Assembly (NCBI RefSeq): GCF_963169125.1
Contig: NC_084796.1
Coordinates: 90,504,888 to 90,568,887, forward strand
Length of the DNA: 64,000 bases
Origin: Humulus lupulus
Lineage: Eukaryota > Streptophyta > Magnoliopsida > Rosales > Cannabaceae
Direction: 5' to 3'
Part shown: one piece after another, positions 11,591 through 21,387 of the stretch
How the letters are laid out: each line of letters starts with the position of its first letter
Numbering within the stretch: position 1 is the stretch's first letter
Translations under genes and position numbers: made by a program
Notes under the pieces: generated by a model
Told to the model about the DNA's origin: nothing
Seen by the model: only the letters and a program-made list of their open reading frames with translations
Databases searched by the model: none

Positions 11591-12702
11591 GGAAAAGTTG
11601 TGGAAGTTTAGCAGCTTTATCTGGATTAGAAAAGCCACTGCAACAGGAGCAGATTAATGCCGAAATAGAGGTAGTAGTCGGAAAGCTGGAAAACTTGTCC
11701 ATCCAGTCAAAACTGTTAGAAGATATCCGGATTGGGCAAGGACTTAACGACACACTAGCAACACATATGGATGCAATCAGCGCAGGCAAGACCACAGATT
11801 TCTCAATATCAAGCCAAGGTTTATTGAGATATAAGGATTAGGTATGCGTGCCAAATGAAAAGAGGATTAAGAAGACGATTCTAGAAGAAGCGCACGGTAC
11901 CCCATACTCAGTTCACCCACGGTCTACCAAGATGACTCATGACATCAAGGTAATCTATTGGTGGCCAGGGATGAAGAAGGACATAGCAGAGTTTGTGTCT
12001 AAGTGTCTTGTATGCCAGCATGTGAAAGCAGAGCATCAACGGCCTACAGGTTTATTGCAACCGCTTAGCGTACCATAATGGAAGTGGGACGATATAGCTA
12101 TGGACTTCGTGATAGGTTTGCCAAAGATGAATAAGCAGCATGATTCCGCTTGGATAGTTATAGATAGACTAACCAAGTCGGCTCATTTCCTACCTGTTAA
12201 GACTTCATACACAGCAGACCAATATGCAGACATCTACGTCCAAGAGATAGTACGATTGCATGGAATCCCCAAGACAATAGTGTCGGATAAAGGATCAATG
12301 TTTACATCGAGATTTTGGGGAAGTTTACAGCAAGCTATGGGTACTAAGTTAAGTCTTAGTACATCTTTTCATCCTCAGATAGACGGGCAGTCCGAGCGTA
12401 CGATTAAGATTTTAGAGGATATGCTACGCACATGCATGCTTGATTTCGGAGGATCATGGAATAAGTACTTGCCACTGATAGAGTTCTCCTACAAAAATAG
12501 CTACCAGTCAACGATCAGGATGGCACCTTACGATTTGCTATATGGAAGAAGGTGCCGATCACTGTTGCACTGGGACGAGGTAGGAGAAAGGCAGCTTCTA
12601 TGTCCCGAAGCTGTTAGACAAGCTCAAGAAGCAGTAACGCTTATTAGACAGTGTATGCTTGCTGCTCAAAGCCGTCAGAAAAGCTATGTGGATGCCAAGT
12701 GA
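11590..12702 (+). pseudogene. Tekay integrase (zinc-binding and catalytic core)
   Basis: The HHCC zinc-binding part is at 11848-12078 (HDIKVIYWWPGMKKDIAEFV, then KCLVCQHVK). The catalytic core is at 12100-12702: DFVIGLPK with the downstream DRLTKSAHFLPV, the second acidic residue in IVSDKGSMFTSRFW, and SFHPQIDGQSERTIK leading into the third. Stops lie at 11839, 12076 and 12700. Integrase joins the new DNA copy to the chromosome. The core itself still shows the expected acidic triad positions. Confidence 0.85.
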
Positions 12703-12708
12703 CACGAT

Positions 12709-13142
12709 GTGGAATTCAAAGTCAGAGATCAAGTCTTCTTAAAGATATCTCCTATGAAAGGTGTAAAGCGGTTTGGGAAGAAAGGAAAGTTTAGTCCCCG
12801 ATTTATAGGTCCTTTTGAGATATTGGACAAAGTGGGAGCAGTTGCATATAGACTAGCCCTACCGCCAGCACTAGCAGATAGTCAAAATGTGTTCCACATC
12901 TCGATGCTACGCAAGTATGTGTCAAAGCCATCTCACGTCCTCAAGTATGATACGATAGCACTCCAGAAAGACTTGAGTTACGAGGAACGACCGGTTAGCA
13001 TCCTGGATAGGGGGTGAAGCAGTTATGGTCCAAGAGCATTCCTATAGTCAAAGTCCTATGGAGTAATAGTTCTGAACGAGAGGCAACGTGGGAGTTGGAG
13101 GAGGACATGCAAGGCCGGTATCTGGAGTTATTTGGTAAGTAA
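12709..13142 (+). pseudogene. Integrase C-terminal domain and chromodomain-like tail
   Basis: The GPY/F module reads PRFIGPFEILDKVGAVAYRL, followed by NVFHISMLRKYV. After a stop at 13015-13017 and a frame change, VKVLWSN and EATWELEEDMQGRYLELF end at a TAA (13140-13142). This tail is the chromodomain-derived ending of Tekay chromoviruses, which directs integration to heterochromatin in this lineage. Confidence 0.75.
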
Positions 13143-13164
13143 ATTTCGAGGACAAAATTCTTTT

Positions 13165-13178
13165 TAGTAGGGGAGAAT
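13165..13178 (+). promoter_or_regulatory. Polypurine tract of the Tekay element
   Basis: AGTAGGGGAGAA directly upstream of the right LTR. It primes plus-strand DNA synthesis. Confidence 0.75.
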
Positions 13179-15121
13179 TTTACAGTCCAAGAGCTTTACT
13201 TAGCTAGTTACATAGTAGTATCAATAGTAATAGTAGTAGTATTTTTATGACTATGGATTTTGGTTCAGACTGTGGATTTTGGTTCAGACCGGGATTTAAT
13301 TGGACACTCGTAGTAACACTTGTAGATTTTCTAAGTTTAACCTATAGTTTAAGAATATTAATTTTAACCTAAGGTTTGATTAATAGGACTGATATTGATG
13401 GTGATATATATTATATTATAAGGTTTAGATAGACCCAATAAGATAGTAACACTTGTCATATGTAGGTTTAATGATAATTAGATATTTTTGAGGAATAAGT
13501 TTATTAGGATTAATATTTGAATATCCTAGGGTCTGTCAGCAGCTTTGAAATCATTAGAGGACTTAGTCAAGGCTGTTTACTCAATTCAAATTAGGCTGAA
13601 AATGTGCAATTTCGTGTTTAAATATTCAGCGTATGCCGATATATCGCAGCTATAGGGGGCGATATATTGCCATACGAGGATATAAAAACACGTAAACTTC
13701 GCACGAGCACCTCGACGAGCCTCGGGCATATTAGCCCAGGCGATATATCGCCTACTAGGGGCAATATATCGGCTCATGTACCATATTTTCAAATGTTTTT
13801 GAATTCAAGCTCATCTTAATCTTTAACCTCTTGATAAGTCCAGGATCTTTCTGACCGAGTCTTCAACCTCTGCTGAACGATAATTCAAATATTTTTCACT
13901 TAAAAAGCCATTATTTTATTCAAGTTAAATGAAGATATTTTCATTCTTAAACTCTATAAATAGGTCCTAGTACCCAACCATTTATTCATTCATCAAGCTA
14001 AGTTCAGAGGCTGCAAGCTGCTAGGTTATTTTTGAGTGCTTAAACACTTCGGTTGGGGATTATAAGCTTAATCATTATAAGCTTATCAAACACTTGGGAA
14101 GTAAGGTTTATAGCACATTTCGGTTCGAGGTTTAGATCGGTCATAGAAGCATTCAAGGTATTCCAAACTCTAGTTCATTTTGGTATTGTTTTCCTTAAAG
14201 TTCTTATAGTTTTCTACTCAAAATCCTAGCTCTATTCTTTATTCTTGATTCAGAAATCTATGATCTTGAACATAAGATCCTTGGTAAGTATATTTTTATG
14301 GTATAGTTCTTTCATTATTTTCATCCCTTTTTCTTTAGTATACTCACCTTGCTTTAATGGTTTTTAGGAGTGTTTCCAAAGTCCCAAACCTGTTCTCATA
14401 TCCCGGTATTTTTGGTAAGGAAAATAGGATAGGATATTATATGCTATGCTATATGATTTATGTGTTATGTTAACTTATGACTTATGTGTTATGTTATGTA
14501 TGTTGTAGACTTGGGCATATGACTTGTATAACTAACAAGCCCCGATAAATTTATGGGCATATGACTTGCTTAGCCAGTAAGCCCCACAAATCTAATGGGC
14601 ATATGACTTGTTTAGTTTACGAGCCCTAAGTAATAATGGCCATTATAGTATGTGTGACATATGTTTATGATATGTTTTATTATATGTTGAGTTATGAATT
14701 TTATGTATATGGTTTACATGTTAGGTTTTCCATGATGGGCATTAGGCTCACTCCTTTATGTTTATATGTGCAGGAAAATAGCTTTGGTGGCGGGAAAGGT
14801 TCTTGGAAGCTTGGGGATGTGTATTGAGGTGGGATGGAATCGATGGACCGCGCGTTTGATTTGAGGATGAAGTCTCTTTAAATTTTATATGTATTTTCCG
14901 CACTTTATTATGTAATCCATTTATTTAAAATTATGTTATGTTTTTATTTTAAAAACAATGGGATCCCATATCCTACTTTAAATTCTATATAGTTTAACAC
15001 TTGTTTTCTTCAAGTTTTAATGAAGTTATGATTATTTCACTTGTAAGTTTTATTAAAAAAAATAGTGTCTATGTATAGTAGTCATTAATGGTCCAAAGTC
15101 TAGAGTAGTTGGGTCATTACA
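13179..15121 (+). repeat. Right LTR of the Tekay element
   Basis: Matches 5773-7680, starting TTTACAGTCC (the terminal TG has become TT) and ending GGGTCATTACA. It contains a short tandem duplication (GGATTTTGGTTCAGAC twice at about 13255-13285) and a 15-bp duplication near 14065 that are absent from the left copy. TSD AATAT follows. Confidence 0.92.
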
Positions 15122-15126
15122 AATAT

Positions 15127-15827
15127 AGCTGCACAAAGAATAAAATCAGTTAGGAGGGTTAAACTTAATAAAAAAAAGGAATTCACGTATGGAGTTCAAA
15201 GAGTTAAGAGAAATACGAGAACGATTGAAGTACAATGATTGTAGTTCTTGAACCCATTCTTCGTAAGGAATTGATCTTTATAGTCATTTGGGTGGCTGGG
15301 GAGATCGATGACGGAGGCCGTCTTGGGGAAATGAGTGAGGTAGTAGAAACCGTCACCTCATCCCTTCTTCTAAGAGTTGGCTTTGAGGCAGAAGAAGTAC
15401 AAAATATCAGGCAGGGTGGGGACCTTCCACTCATTCCTCAAAAGTAAATGTTTTAGCTCACCAAAAGACAGTATGAGTTTGGCAGGAGCTGGAATTGAGC
15501 CAATTCAACAAAGTTTAAAAAGTAGACGAAGTACTGGTCCATGGGAAGGAAAGCATTTGCTTTCAGGTGCTCATCACTCCACTCCCCGAAATCATCTTGA
15601 AGTAGGGCGTCGCTCCGCTCTCCATCCAACAGAGGTTGGGCAATAAGGCCATTAGTCCCCATCTCGATCTCGTGGCTTAGTAATATCTTGTTCACCTTCC
15701 CTTGAGTCGTTATTCCGAACACGATGTGCTTGGCCTCAAAAAAGATGTCAGGTTCTACTACGATCTCCCTGTCCAGCACTGGGCCAAAGTTGGGGATAGG
15801 ATATTCGGACCCAATCTTCTTGCCCAT
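15127..15827 (-). pseudogene. Antisense extra gene of the Tat element, N-terminal part
   Basis: The minus strand begins MGKKIGSEYPIPNFGPVLDR and runs open for 124 codons to 15453. It then continues in other frames as EWKVPTLPDILYFFCLKANS, DGFYYLTHFPKTASVIDLPS and HPNDYKDQFLTKNGF down to the Tekay insertion. The protein resumes at 5768 with the FKRTGRSETLAGQ stretch. It is the N-terminal half of the uncharacterised antisense protein found in Tat retrotransposons. Frameshifts near 15440 and 15370 break it. No catalytic motif is recognisable. Confidence 0.65.
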
Positions 15828-16757
15828 ATCTTTGTTATGAGAAGAAGAGCTTGCAATGTTTTTCTGTTGTTGGGCAATGATCTAGCTCGCCTAACCACAA
15901 AGCACCCTAATTAGTAGCGACCTAAAATAAAGTCTAGCTATGACGACAAAGGTCCAATGATCCTGGGGTTTTAATTCAGTTTATTAGCCTAGAATATATA
16001 GGAGATAAAAGGTACCCTAGCATCAATGCTTGTTGAAAGTGGTTTAATGCAAAACTGCTTAAGGATCCCTTAAGCTACCTAGAGCCAAACGTAAAACCTC
16101 TAAACTTCTACATCCAAACAGGTATCTTAATCGATTCATCAACAAAGATTTCCTTGCAAACCCCAGAAAAATTTCCTAATTTTCAAATACCTTATTTCTA
16201 AACAAGTCTAGTGTCGTTCTTTTAACTCAAACATGGCTAGAATTCGAGACGGTATTGAGAAATAAAGAGTGAAAGATTAAAACCAGATGAAGAGGTACTT
16301 ATAGTTTATACCCTTACTTGACGAAGATGTTGGTTGTTCCAAAGGTAAGAGCTTGAGAACTTCGGAAAAATGGAAGGATGATGAAGGATATTGAAAAAGG
16401 ATTGAGATAAAAAGGGAAGTTTTGTTTGTGAAAGGAAAGTTTTTTAATGCGAATGTGGTGAAGTTCAGGCCTGATCTCCCTATTTATAAGTAAGCTTCAG
16501 GAATTAATCTGGGCCATCCAATCAGGTCAGCTCGAGATCCAAATACCAAGATTAAATGACCCATGCGGTGACAAAAATTTGATAGAACAATTGTCATAGT
16601 CCTCAAAACCCGAACATATGCCAATTATAGATGGCCATGTGTTTAACACTCGAGTAGTGGGCAAACACGATTTCACATGACATAAACTTAAAAGCCCATA
16701 CTGTGCGTGTCAGAAGATGACGATGTCAATCATGAGCATAAGCTTTGGGGGAAAATG
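15828..16757. other. Spacer of the Tat element: antisense promoter region and polypurine tract
   Basis: No sense gene seen. On the minus strand it is the 5' leader of the antisense gene. At its right end TTTGGGGGAAAATG (16744-16757) is the polypurine tract and the first two bases of the 3' LTR, interrupted there by the copia insertion. Confidence 0.6.
16481..16488 (-). promoter_or_regulatory. TATA box for the antisense gene
   Basis: On the minus strand TATAAATAGGGAG lies about 650 bp upstream of the antisense start codon. It is followed by a purine- and pyrimidine-rich leader, and the distance would allow a 5' UTR intron. It has the same form as the LTR TATA boxes in this window. Confidence 0.5.
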
Positions 16758-17877
16758 TGTTATATTATTTTATAATATAATGTTTTAGATTAAATAAATG
16801 TGACAAAGTGTGTCACATATTGTAACATATAATAGAGAGTTACAATATTTAGATATATGAGATATATCCAAATAATGTAACATATTTGGTGTTACAAATT
16901 TGTAACCTCCAAATATTACCCTTTATTGTGTAAATTGTTGTTACACAATATTGAGATGAATTTCATAAAAGCCATATGTGATATGGTTGTTAGAGATATG
17001 ATTTTAACCCCAATAATGTGTTTTGGGAGTTACAAAATCATTTGGGAGGGTTTGGAACCGTTTGGAAAAACAGCACAATTTTTGTGCTGAATTTGGTCAG
17101 TGGCCGCGGCCTGTGGGTCAGAGACCAGTGGCCGCGGCCACTAATGTCTCTGGCCGCAGCCACAGGCCAAAACTGACCAAATTTTCAGTTTTTTCAATCT
17201 TTGTTGAACGGCCCAAAAAACCCAAATAACTCCCAAATCTCTTTTTTAATTCCATATTAATCCAATTAAACATTGGAAACAACCATGTGGGTTGGTGGAA
17301 TTTGAAATTCAAAGGGTGTCTCTAAACTCTATAAATAGGAGCCTATAGCTCACTTGTAAGACACAACTTTTCTATCCACTAGAGCACTTGGCTAGAAACA
17401 CCTTGAGGCTTGATAATTCCATAAAGCTTTTCCAATATCTGAGAGAGATCCCTTAGTGCTTGAGTTAGGGGGAAATAAGCTTTTGGACAAAGGTTTTAAA
17501 CCTTGTTCAAGTTGGTGATCCCCAATCCTCTTCACTTAGGTTGTGTAAGTGAGAGTTTGATTGTGTTTCTGTTCTTCTTTTTATTCTATTGTTTTTTCTT
17601 CTTATTCTCTTGTTCTATTTACTTGTATATTTTGTTTAAGAGTTGTAATCTTTTAATTTGGTCTAAACACTTTATTTTACTTGTAATCTTTTGCTTAGAT
17701 TTGTATTCTCACTATTCTCTTCTTCATCATCATCTTCTTTCTTTCTTTAGTTTATTTGTATTTTCAGTTATAGAGCTGTAACCTTATTTAATCAATCTAT
17801 ATTTACTTGTAATATTATTGCATAGAGTTGTAATATTATAATCATTTTCATTGAGGCAAAACAATATTTTCCCAACA
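16758..17877 (+). repeat. Left LTR of copia element 1
   Basis: Matches 21388-22535 nearly base for base except for a 28-bp AT-rich duplication present only in the right copy near its start. TATAAATA at 17330-17337. A GC-rich palindromic island (TGGCCGCGGCCA and relatives) lies at about 17100-17165 in otherwise AT-rich sequence. Confidence 0.93.
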
Positions 17878-17904
17878 TTCAAAAGCTTATCCCTTTTTGT
17901 TTCA

Positions 17905-20373
17905 ATGGAAGGGGAGACTATCAAGATCATGAACCAAGACCTAGTGAGATTGGATAGGTTTGATGGATCCAATTTTACTAGGTGGCAAGACAAGGTGAGG
18001 TTTCTTTTAACCACTCTCAAAATCGCCTACATCCTTGAGTCTTCCTTGGCTCCTCAAGCCGAGCCATCCGACAAAGACACTCCCGAGGAGGTGGAGAAGA
18101 GAAGGAAGAGGGAGGAGGACAATCTTCTTTGCAGGGGTCAGATCCTCAACGCCTTATCCGATAGGCTCTATGACCTCTACACCGAGACCAAATCAGCCAA
18201 GGAGATTTGGGATGCACTTGAGAAAAAGTTCAAGGCGGAAGAGGAAGGTACCAAAAAGTTTTTGATATCTCAATACTTTGATTTCAAATTTTTTGGTGAT
18301 AAACCTATTCTTCCTCAAATACATGAATTGCAAATTATTGTTAATAAATTGAAAGTGTTAAAGATAGAGCTTCCCGAGGCCTTTCAAGTTGGTGCTATTG
18401 TGGCTAAATTACCACCAACTTGGAAGAGCTATAGGAAAAGAATCCTTCATAAAAATGAGGATTATTCTTTGGAGGAAATCCAAAAACATATTCGAATCGA
18501 AGAGGAATCAATATGTAGAGATAAACTTGTGGAGGGGTCTAATGGAGAGACTTCCAAAGAAAATGCGGTGTCACAACCAAAACATCCCAAAAACAAAGGG
18601 AAAAAGGGTAATGAGAAACCTTTGAGTCCAAAAACCAACCCAAACAAGTTTAAGGGCGAGAAAGGTCCTTGCTTCGTGTGTGGGGAAAAGGGTCACTATG
18701 CTAGAGAGTGTAGACATAGAAAAGACCAACAAGGACCTAAGGTGAACGCAACTCAAGAGGAAAACATAGTTGCTACCCTTAGTGAGGTGAATGCGGTCCA
18801 AGGCAAGGTGAAAGGGTGGTGGTATGACACATGTGACACCGTCCATGTCACCTATGACAAATCATTGTTCAAGACCTTTGAAGAGTCAAAGGGAAACCAT
18901 GAGATACAAATGGGCAATGAGGGCAAATCCAAGGTACTTGGCAAAGGTACTATTGATGTCTACTTCACCTCCGGCAAGAAAGTCACATTAGTGAATGTAC
19001 TTTATGTTCCCGAAATGAGTAGAAACTTGGTAAGTGGTGATTCGCTTGGCAAGCCCGGCATTAAAGCCGTTTTTGAGTCCGGTAAACTTATACTTACCAA
19101 ATCAAATGTATTTTTGGGAAAGGGATACTCTTGTGAGGGTATGGTTAAATTGTGCACCAATGATGTAACTTTCAATGTTATCAATAAAATTGCTAATTCC
19201 GCCTATATTGTTGAGTATGATTCATTATTTTTGTGGCAGCTTAGACTATCGCATATAGGTTTTTCTACCATGAAAAGAGTAGTAAAATGTGGTATGATTG
19301 CATGCAATATTAAAAACTATGGTAAATGTGAAACATGTGTTAAGGTGAAAATGATTAAGAAACCATTTCCTAGTGTAGAAAGATCATCTAATTTACTAGA
19401 TTTAATCCATAGTGATCTTTGTGAATTAAATGGTGTTTTAACTAGAGGTGGTAAAATGTATTTTCTTACTTTTATAGATGATTTTAGTAGATATACCTAT
19501 GTGTTTCTTTTAAAGCATAAAGGTGAGACTTTTGATGCTTTTAAATTGTATAAATTAGAAGTTGAAAATCAACTAAATAAAAAGATTAAGGTGCTAAGAA
19601 GTGATAGAGGAGGAGAGTACTTCTCTAATGAATTCAATACATTTTGTGAAGAAAATGGTATAATTCATGAGTGCACTACACCTTATACACCACAACACAA
19701 TGGTGTTGCCGAAAGGAAAAATAGGACTTATCTAGAGATGATAAATTCTATGTTGGTGTTTTCTAAGTTGAAATTCAACTTATGGGGTGAAGCGCTTTTA
19801 ACCGCTAGTCACATTCTTAATCGAATACCGATGAATAAAAATGAGATATCTCCATATGAGTTATGGAAAGGAAGAAAACCCAACATCGGGTACTTCAAAG
19901 TGTGGGGGTGTCTTGCATATTGCAAGAAAACTGAACCTAATAGAACAAAGTTAGGTTCAAGAGCCATAAAGTGTGCTTTTGTTGGTTATGCCAACAATAG
20001 TAAAGCTTATAGGCTATTAGACTTAGAGTCTAATATTGTGATTGAATCTAGAGAAGTTGAATTCTTTGAGAACATGTTATGTGACAACAATTCTCAAGCT
20101 TCAACATCTCTAAAGGAGAATATGTTATATGAGAACAATTCTCAAGCTTCTACATCCAAAGTTGATTCTCAAGAGGAGAATTCTCAAAAGGATGTAAAGC
20201 AACCCTTTGAACCTAGAAGAAGTCAAAGGCTTAAAAATCATAAAAGTCTAGTAGTGGATGAGATAGATTCTCAACGAATTTCATTCTACATGGTAGAAGG
20301 AAATAGAGAAGAAGTCATTAGGTATATCTCAAACCTGTATATCTCATTCCACTATGGAAACGAACCTGTGTAG
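17905..20373 (+). CDS. Gag-protease-integrase polyprotein of copia element 1 (RT missing)
   Basis: Open for 822 codons from the ATG at 17905 (the frame is open from 17851, inside the LTR, but MEGETIKI at 17905 is the usual Gag start). The Gag domain (DRFDGSNFTRWQDKVRF near residue 15, then IWDALEKKFKAEEEGTKKFL) is followed by a zinc knuckle CFVCGEKGHYAREC (about residue 257). The protease region is WWYDTCDTVHVTYD, the integrase zinc domain LWQLRLSHIGFSTMK with CETCVKVK, and the core FIDDFSRYTYVFLL, RSDRGGEYFSNEF, PYTPQHNGVAERKNR. The frame then enters a linker (PRRSQRLKNH) and ends at 20373 after a duplicated junction. No RT motif exists. Such proteins package and integrate element DNA, so this one might act only with a helper. 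Confidence 0.85.
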   Translation: MEGETIKIMNQDLVRLDRFDGSNFTRWQDKVRFLLTTLKIAYILESSLAPQAEPSDKDTPEEVEKRRKREEDNLLCRGQILNALSDRLYDLYTETKSAKEIWDALEKKFKAEEEGTKKFLISQYFDFKFFGDKPILPQIHELQIIVNKLKVLKIELPEAFQVGAIVAKLPPTWKSYRKRILHKNEDYSLEEIQKHIRIEEESICRDKLVEGSNGETSKENAVSQPKHPKNKGKKGNEKPLSPKTNPNKFKGEKGPCFVCGEKGHYARECRHRKDQQGPKVNATQEENIVATLSEVNAVQGKVKGWWYDTCDTVHVTYDKSLFKTFEESKGNHEIQMGNEGKSKVLGKGTIDVYFTSGKKVTLVNVLYVPEMSRNLVSGDSLGKPGIKAVFESGKLILTKSNVFLGKGYSCEGMVKLCTNDVTFNVINKIANSAYIVEYDSLFLWQLRLSHIGFSTMKRVVKCGMIACNIKNYGKCETCVKVKMIKKPFPSVERSSNLLDLIHSDLCELNGVLTRGGKMYFLTFIDDFSRYTYVFLLKHKGETFDAFKLYKLEVENQLNKKIKVLRSDRGGEYFSNEFNTFCEENGIIHECTTPYTPQHNGVAERKNRTYLEMINSMLVFSKLKFNLWGEALLTASHILNRIPMNKNEISPYELWKGRKPNIGYFKVWGCLAYCKKTEPNRTKLGSRAIKCAFVGYANNSKAYRLLDLESNIVIESREVEFFENMLCDNNSQASTSLKENMLYENNSQASTSKVDSQEENSQKDVKQPFEPRRSQRLKNHKSLVVDEIDSQRISFYMVEGNREEVIRYISNLYISFHYGNEPV

Positions 20374-20429
20374 GTGCAATTTCTTGGGGTTCCAAGAAAC
20401 AAACCTGTATATCTCATTCCACTATGGAA
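20331..20429 (+). repeat. 29-bp direct repeat at the RT deletion junction
   Basis: A 29-base block starting AAACCTGTATATCTCATTCC occurs at 20331-20359 and again at 20401-20429. The second copy is in its native RNase H context; the first is fused in frame to the integrase side. It marks a template-switch or repair junction. Confidence 0.8.
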
Positions 20430-20777
20430 GCAGAGTTCATAGCTCTAGCTGCTACCAGCAAAGAGGCTGAATGGTTAAGGGATCTGTTGATAGAGATTCC
20501 CCTAATCAAAGATAATGTATCTACTATATCGATACATTGTGATAGCCAAGCGACATTGGCTAGAGCATACATCGGAGTGTATAATGGGAAGTCTAGACAC
20601 ATTATTCTAAGACATGGATATGTAAGAGAATTGATTCAAAGAGGAGTCATCTCAATATCCTATGTGAGAACTAGTGAAAATCTGGCGGATCCTTTCACTA
20701 AGCCACTAACGAGGGATTTAGTGGCTGCATCATCTCAAGGGATGGGACTTAAACTCCCTAAAGAGATTCACGATTGA
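20374..20777 (+). pseudogene. RNase H tail of copia element 1
   Basis: Reads GAISWGSKKQTCISHSTMEAEF from about 20371, then ALAATSKEAEWLRDLLIEI, SIHCDSQATLARA and DPFTKPLTRDLV, and stops at 20777. This is the C-terminal part of copia RNase H with the usual end of Pol. The part in front of it, including all of RT with the YVDD box, is deleted. Confidence 0.8.
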
Positions 20778-21387
20778 TGGTAACCTATCTTAACACTAGT
20801 TATTCAACTAGTGTTAGGTTCAATAAGTAATAACAAGTCAATCAAGTGAATATTAGTTGTACTCAAAACAAGTCCCATCTGAGATATTGAGTACTTGTGT
20901 GTTACCAAGTGGAGGGTTAAAACCGAAAGGTTTTTTAATAGAGTTTAGTCTTGTAAAGACAAGTATTTTTGGTAACAAAATACTGTAAGAATTCTACCTA
21001 TATGGACCTAGGGGTGGTGCCGCCTCTCATGAGAATTGGGAGTATTCTCAAGAACGTTCATGAATGGAAAGTGCACATGGCCATTAACGGTGCAAAGCGA
21101 GACATAGAGGTCTCAAGTGAACATCGCAAAGGTGTGTGTGTTATCACCGATTTGTCATCATGAAAAGATGGTTCAATGCCTAGTGCAACCTAATTTTCGA
21201 CAAATTTTGTGATAATTACACTATAATAAAGTTCAAGTTGAAAAACACTTTACTTTATGCACTAATGCAATGACTCCTATAAGAGAGAGTTCTTATTTAA
21301 TCAAGTGGGGGATATGTTATATTTCAAAATAGAATGATTGATTAAATAAGTGTTACAATAAGCTAACTATTTAATCTTGTGGGGGAA
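20778..21387 (+). other. 3' untranslated region and polypurine tract of copia element 1
   Basis: No gene seen. CTTGTGGGGGAA (21376-21387) is the polypurine tract next to the right LTR. A second, weaker copy of the same arrangement (AAGTGGGGGATATGTTATATTTC) lies at about 21303-21325. Confidence 0.6.

Larger units (their letters stand above)
5773..15121 (+). mobile_element. Tekay-type chromovirus (Ty3/gypsy), full length but coding-defective
   Basis: A 9349-bp element with 1908- and 1943-bp LTRs, a Met-tRNA primer site, an extra upstream frame, gag, protease, RT, RNase H, integrase and a C-terminal chromodomain-like tail, a polypurine tract and a 5-bp TSD. The order RT, RNase H, integrase and the chromodomain-like ending assign it to the chromoviruses, and the long LTRs with this tail fit the Tekay (Del) clade. 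By eye the LTRs differ at only a few percent of positions, so the insertion is fairly recent. In spite of this, pol has about ten stops and gag has lost part of the capsid. It is inserted in the antisense gene of the older Tat element. Confidence 0.92.

Noticed and set aside
17503..17781. Hydrophobic 92-codon frame in both copia 1 LTRs
   Set aside because: Phe, Leu and Ser translation of a T-rich LTR leader; repeated only because the LTR is repeated.
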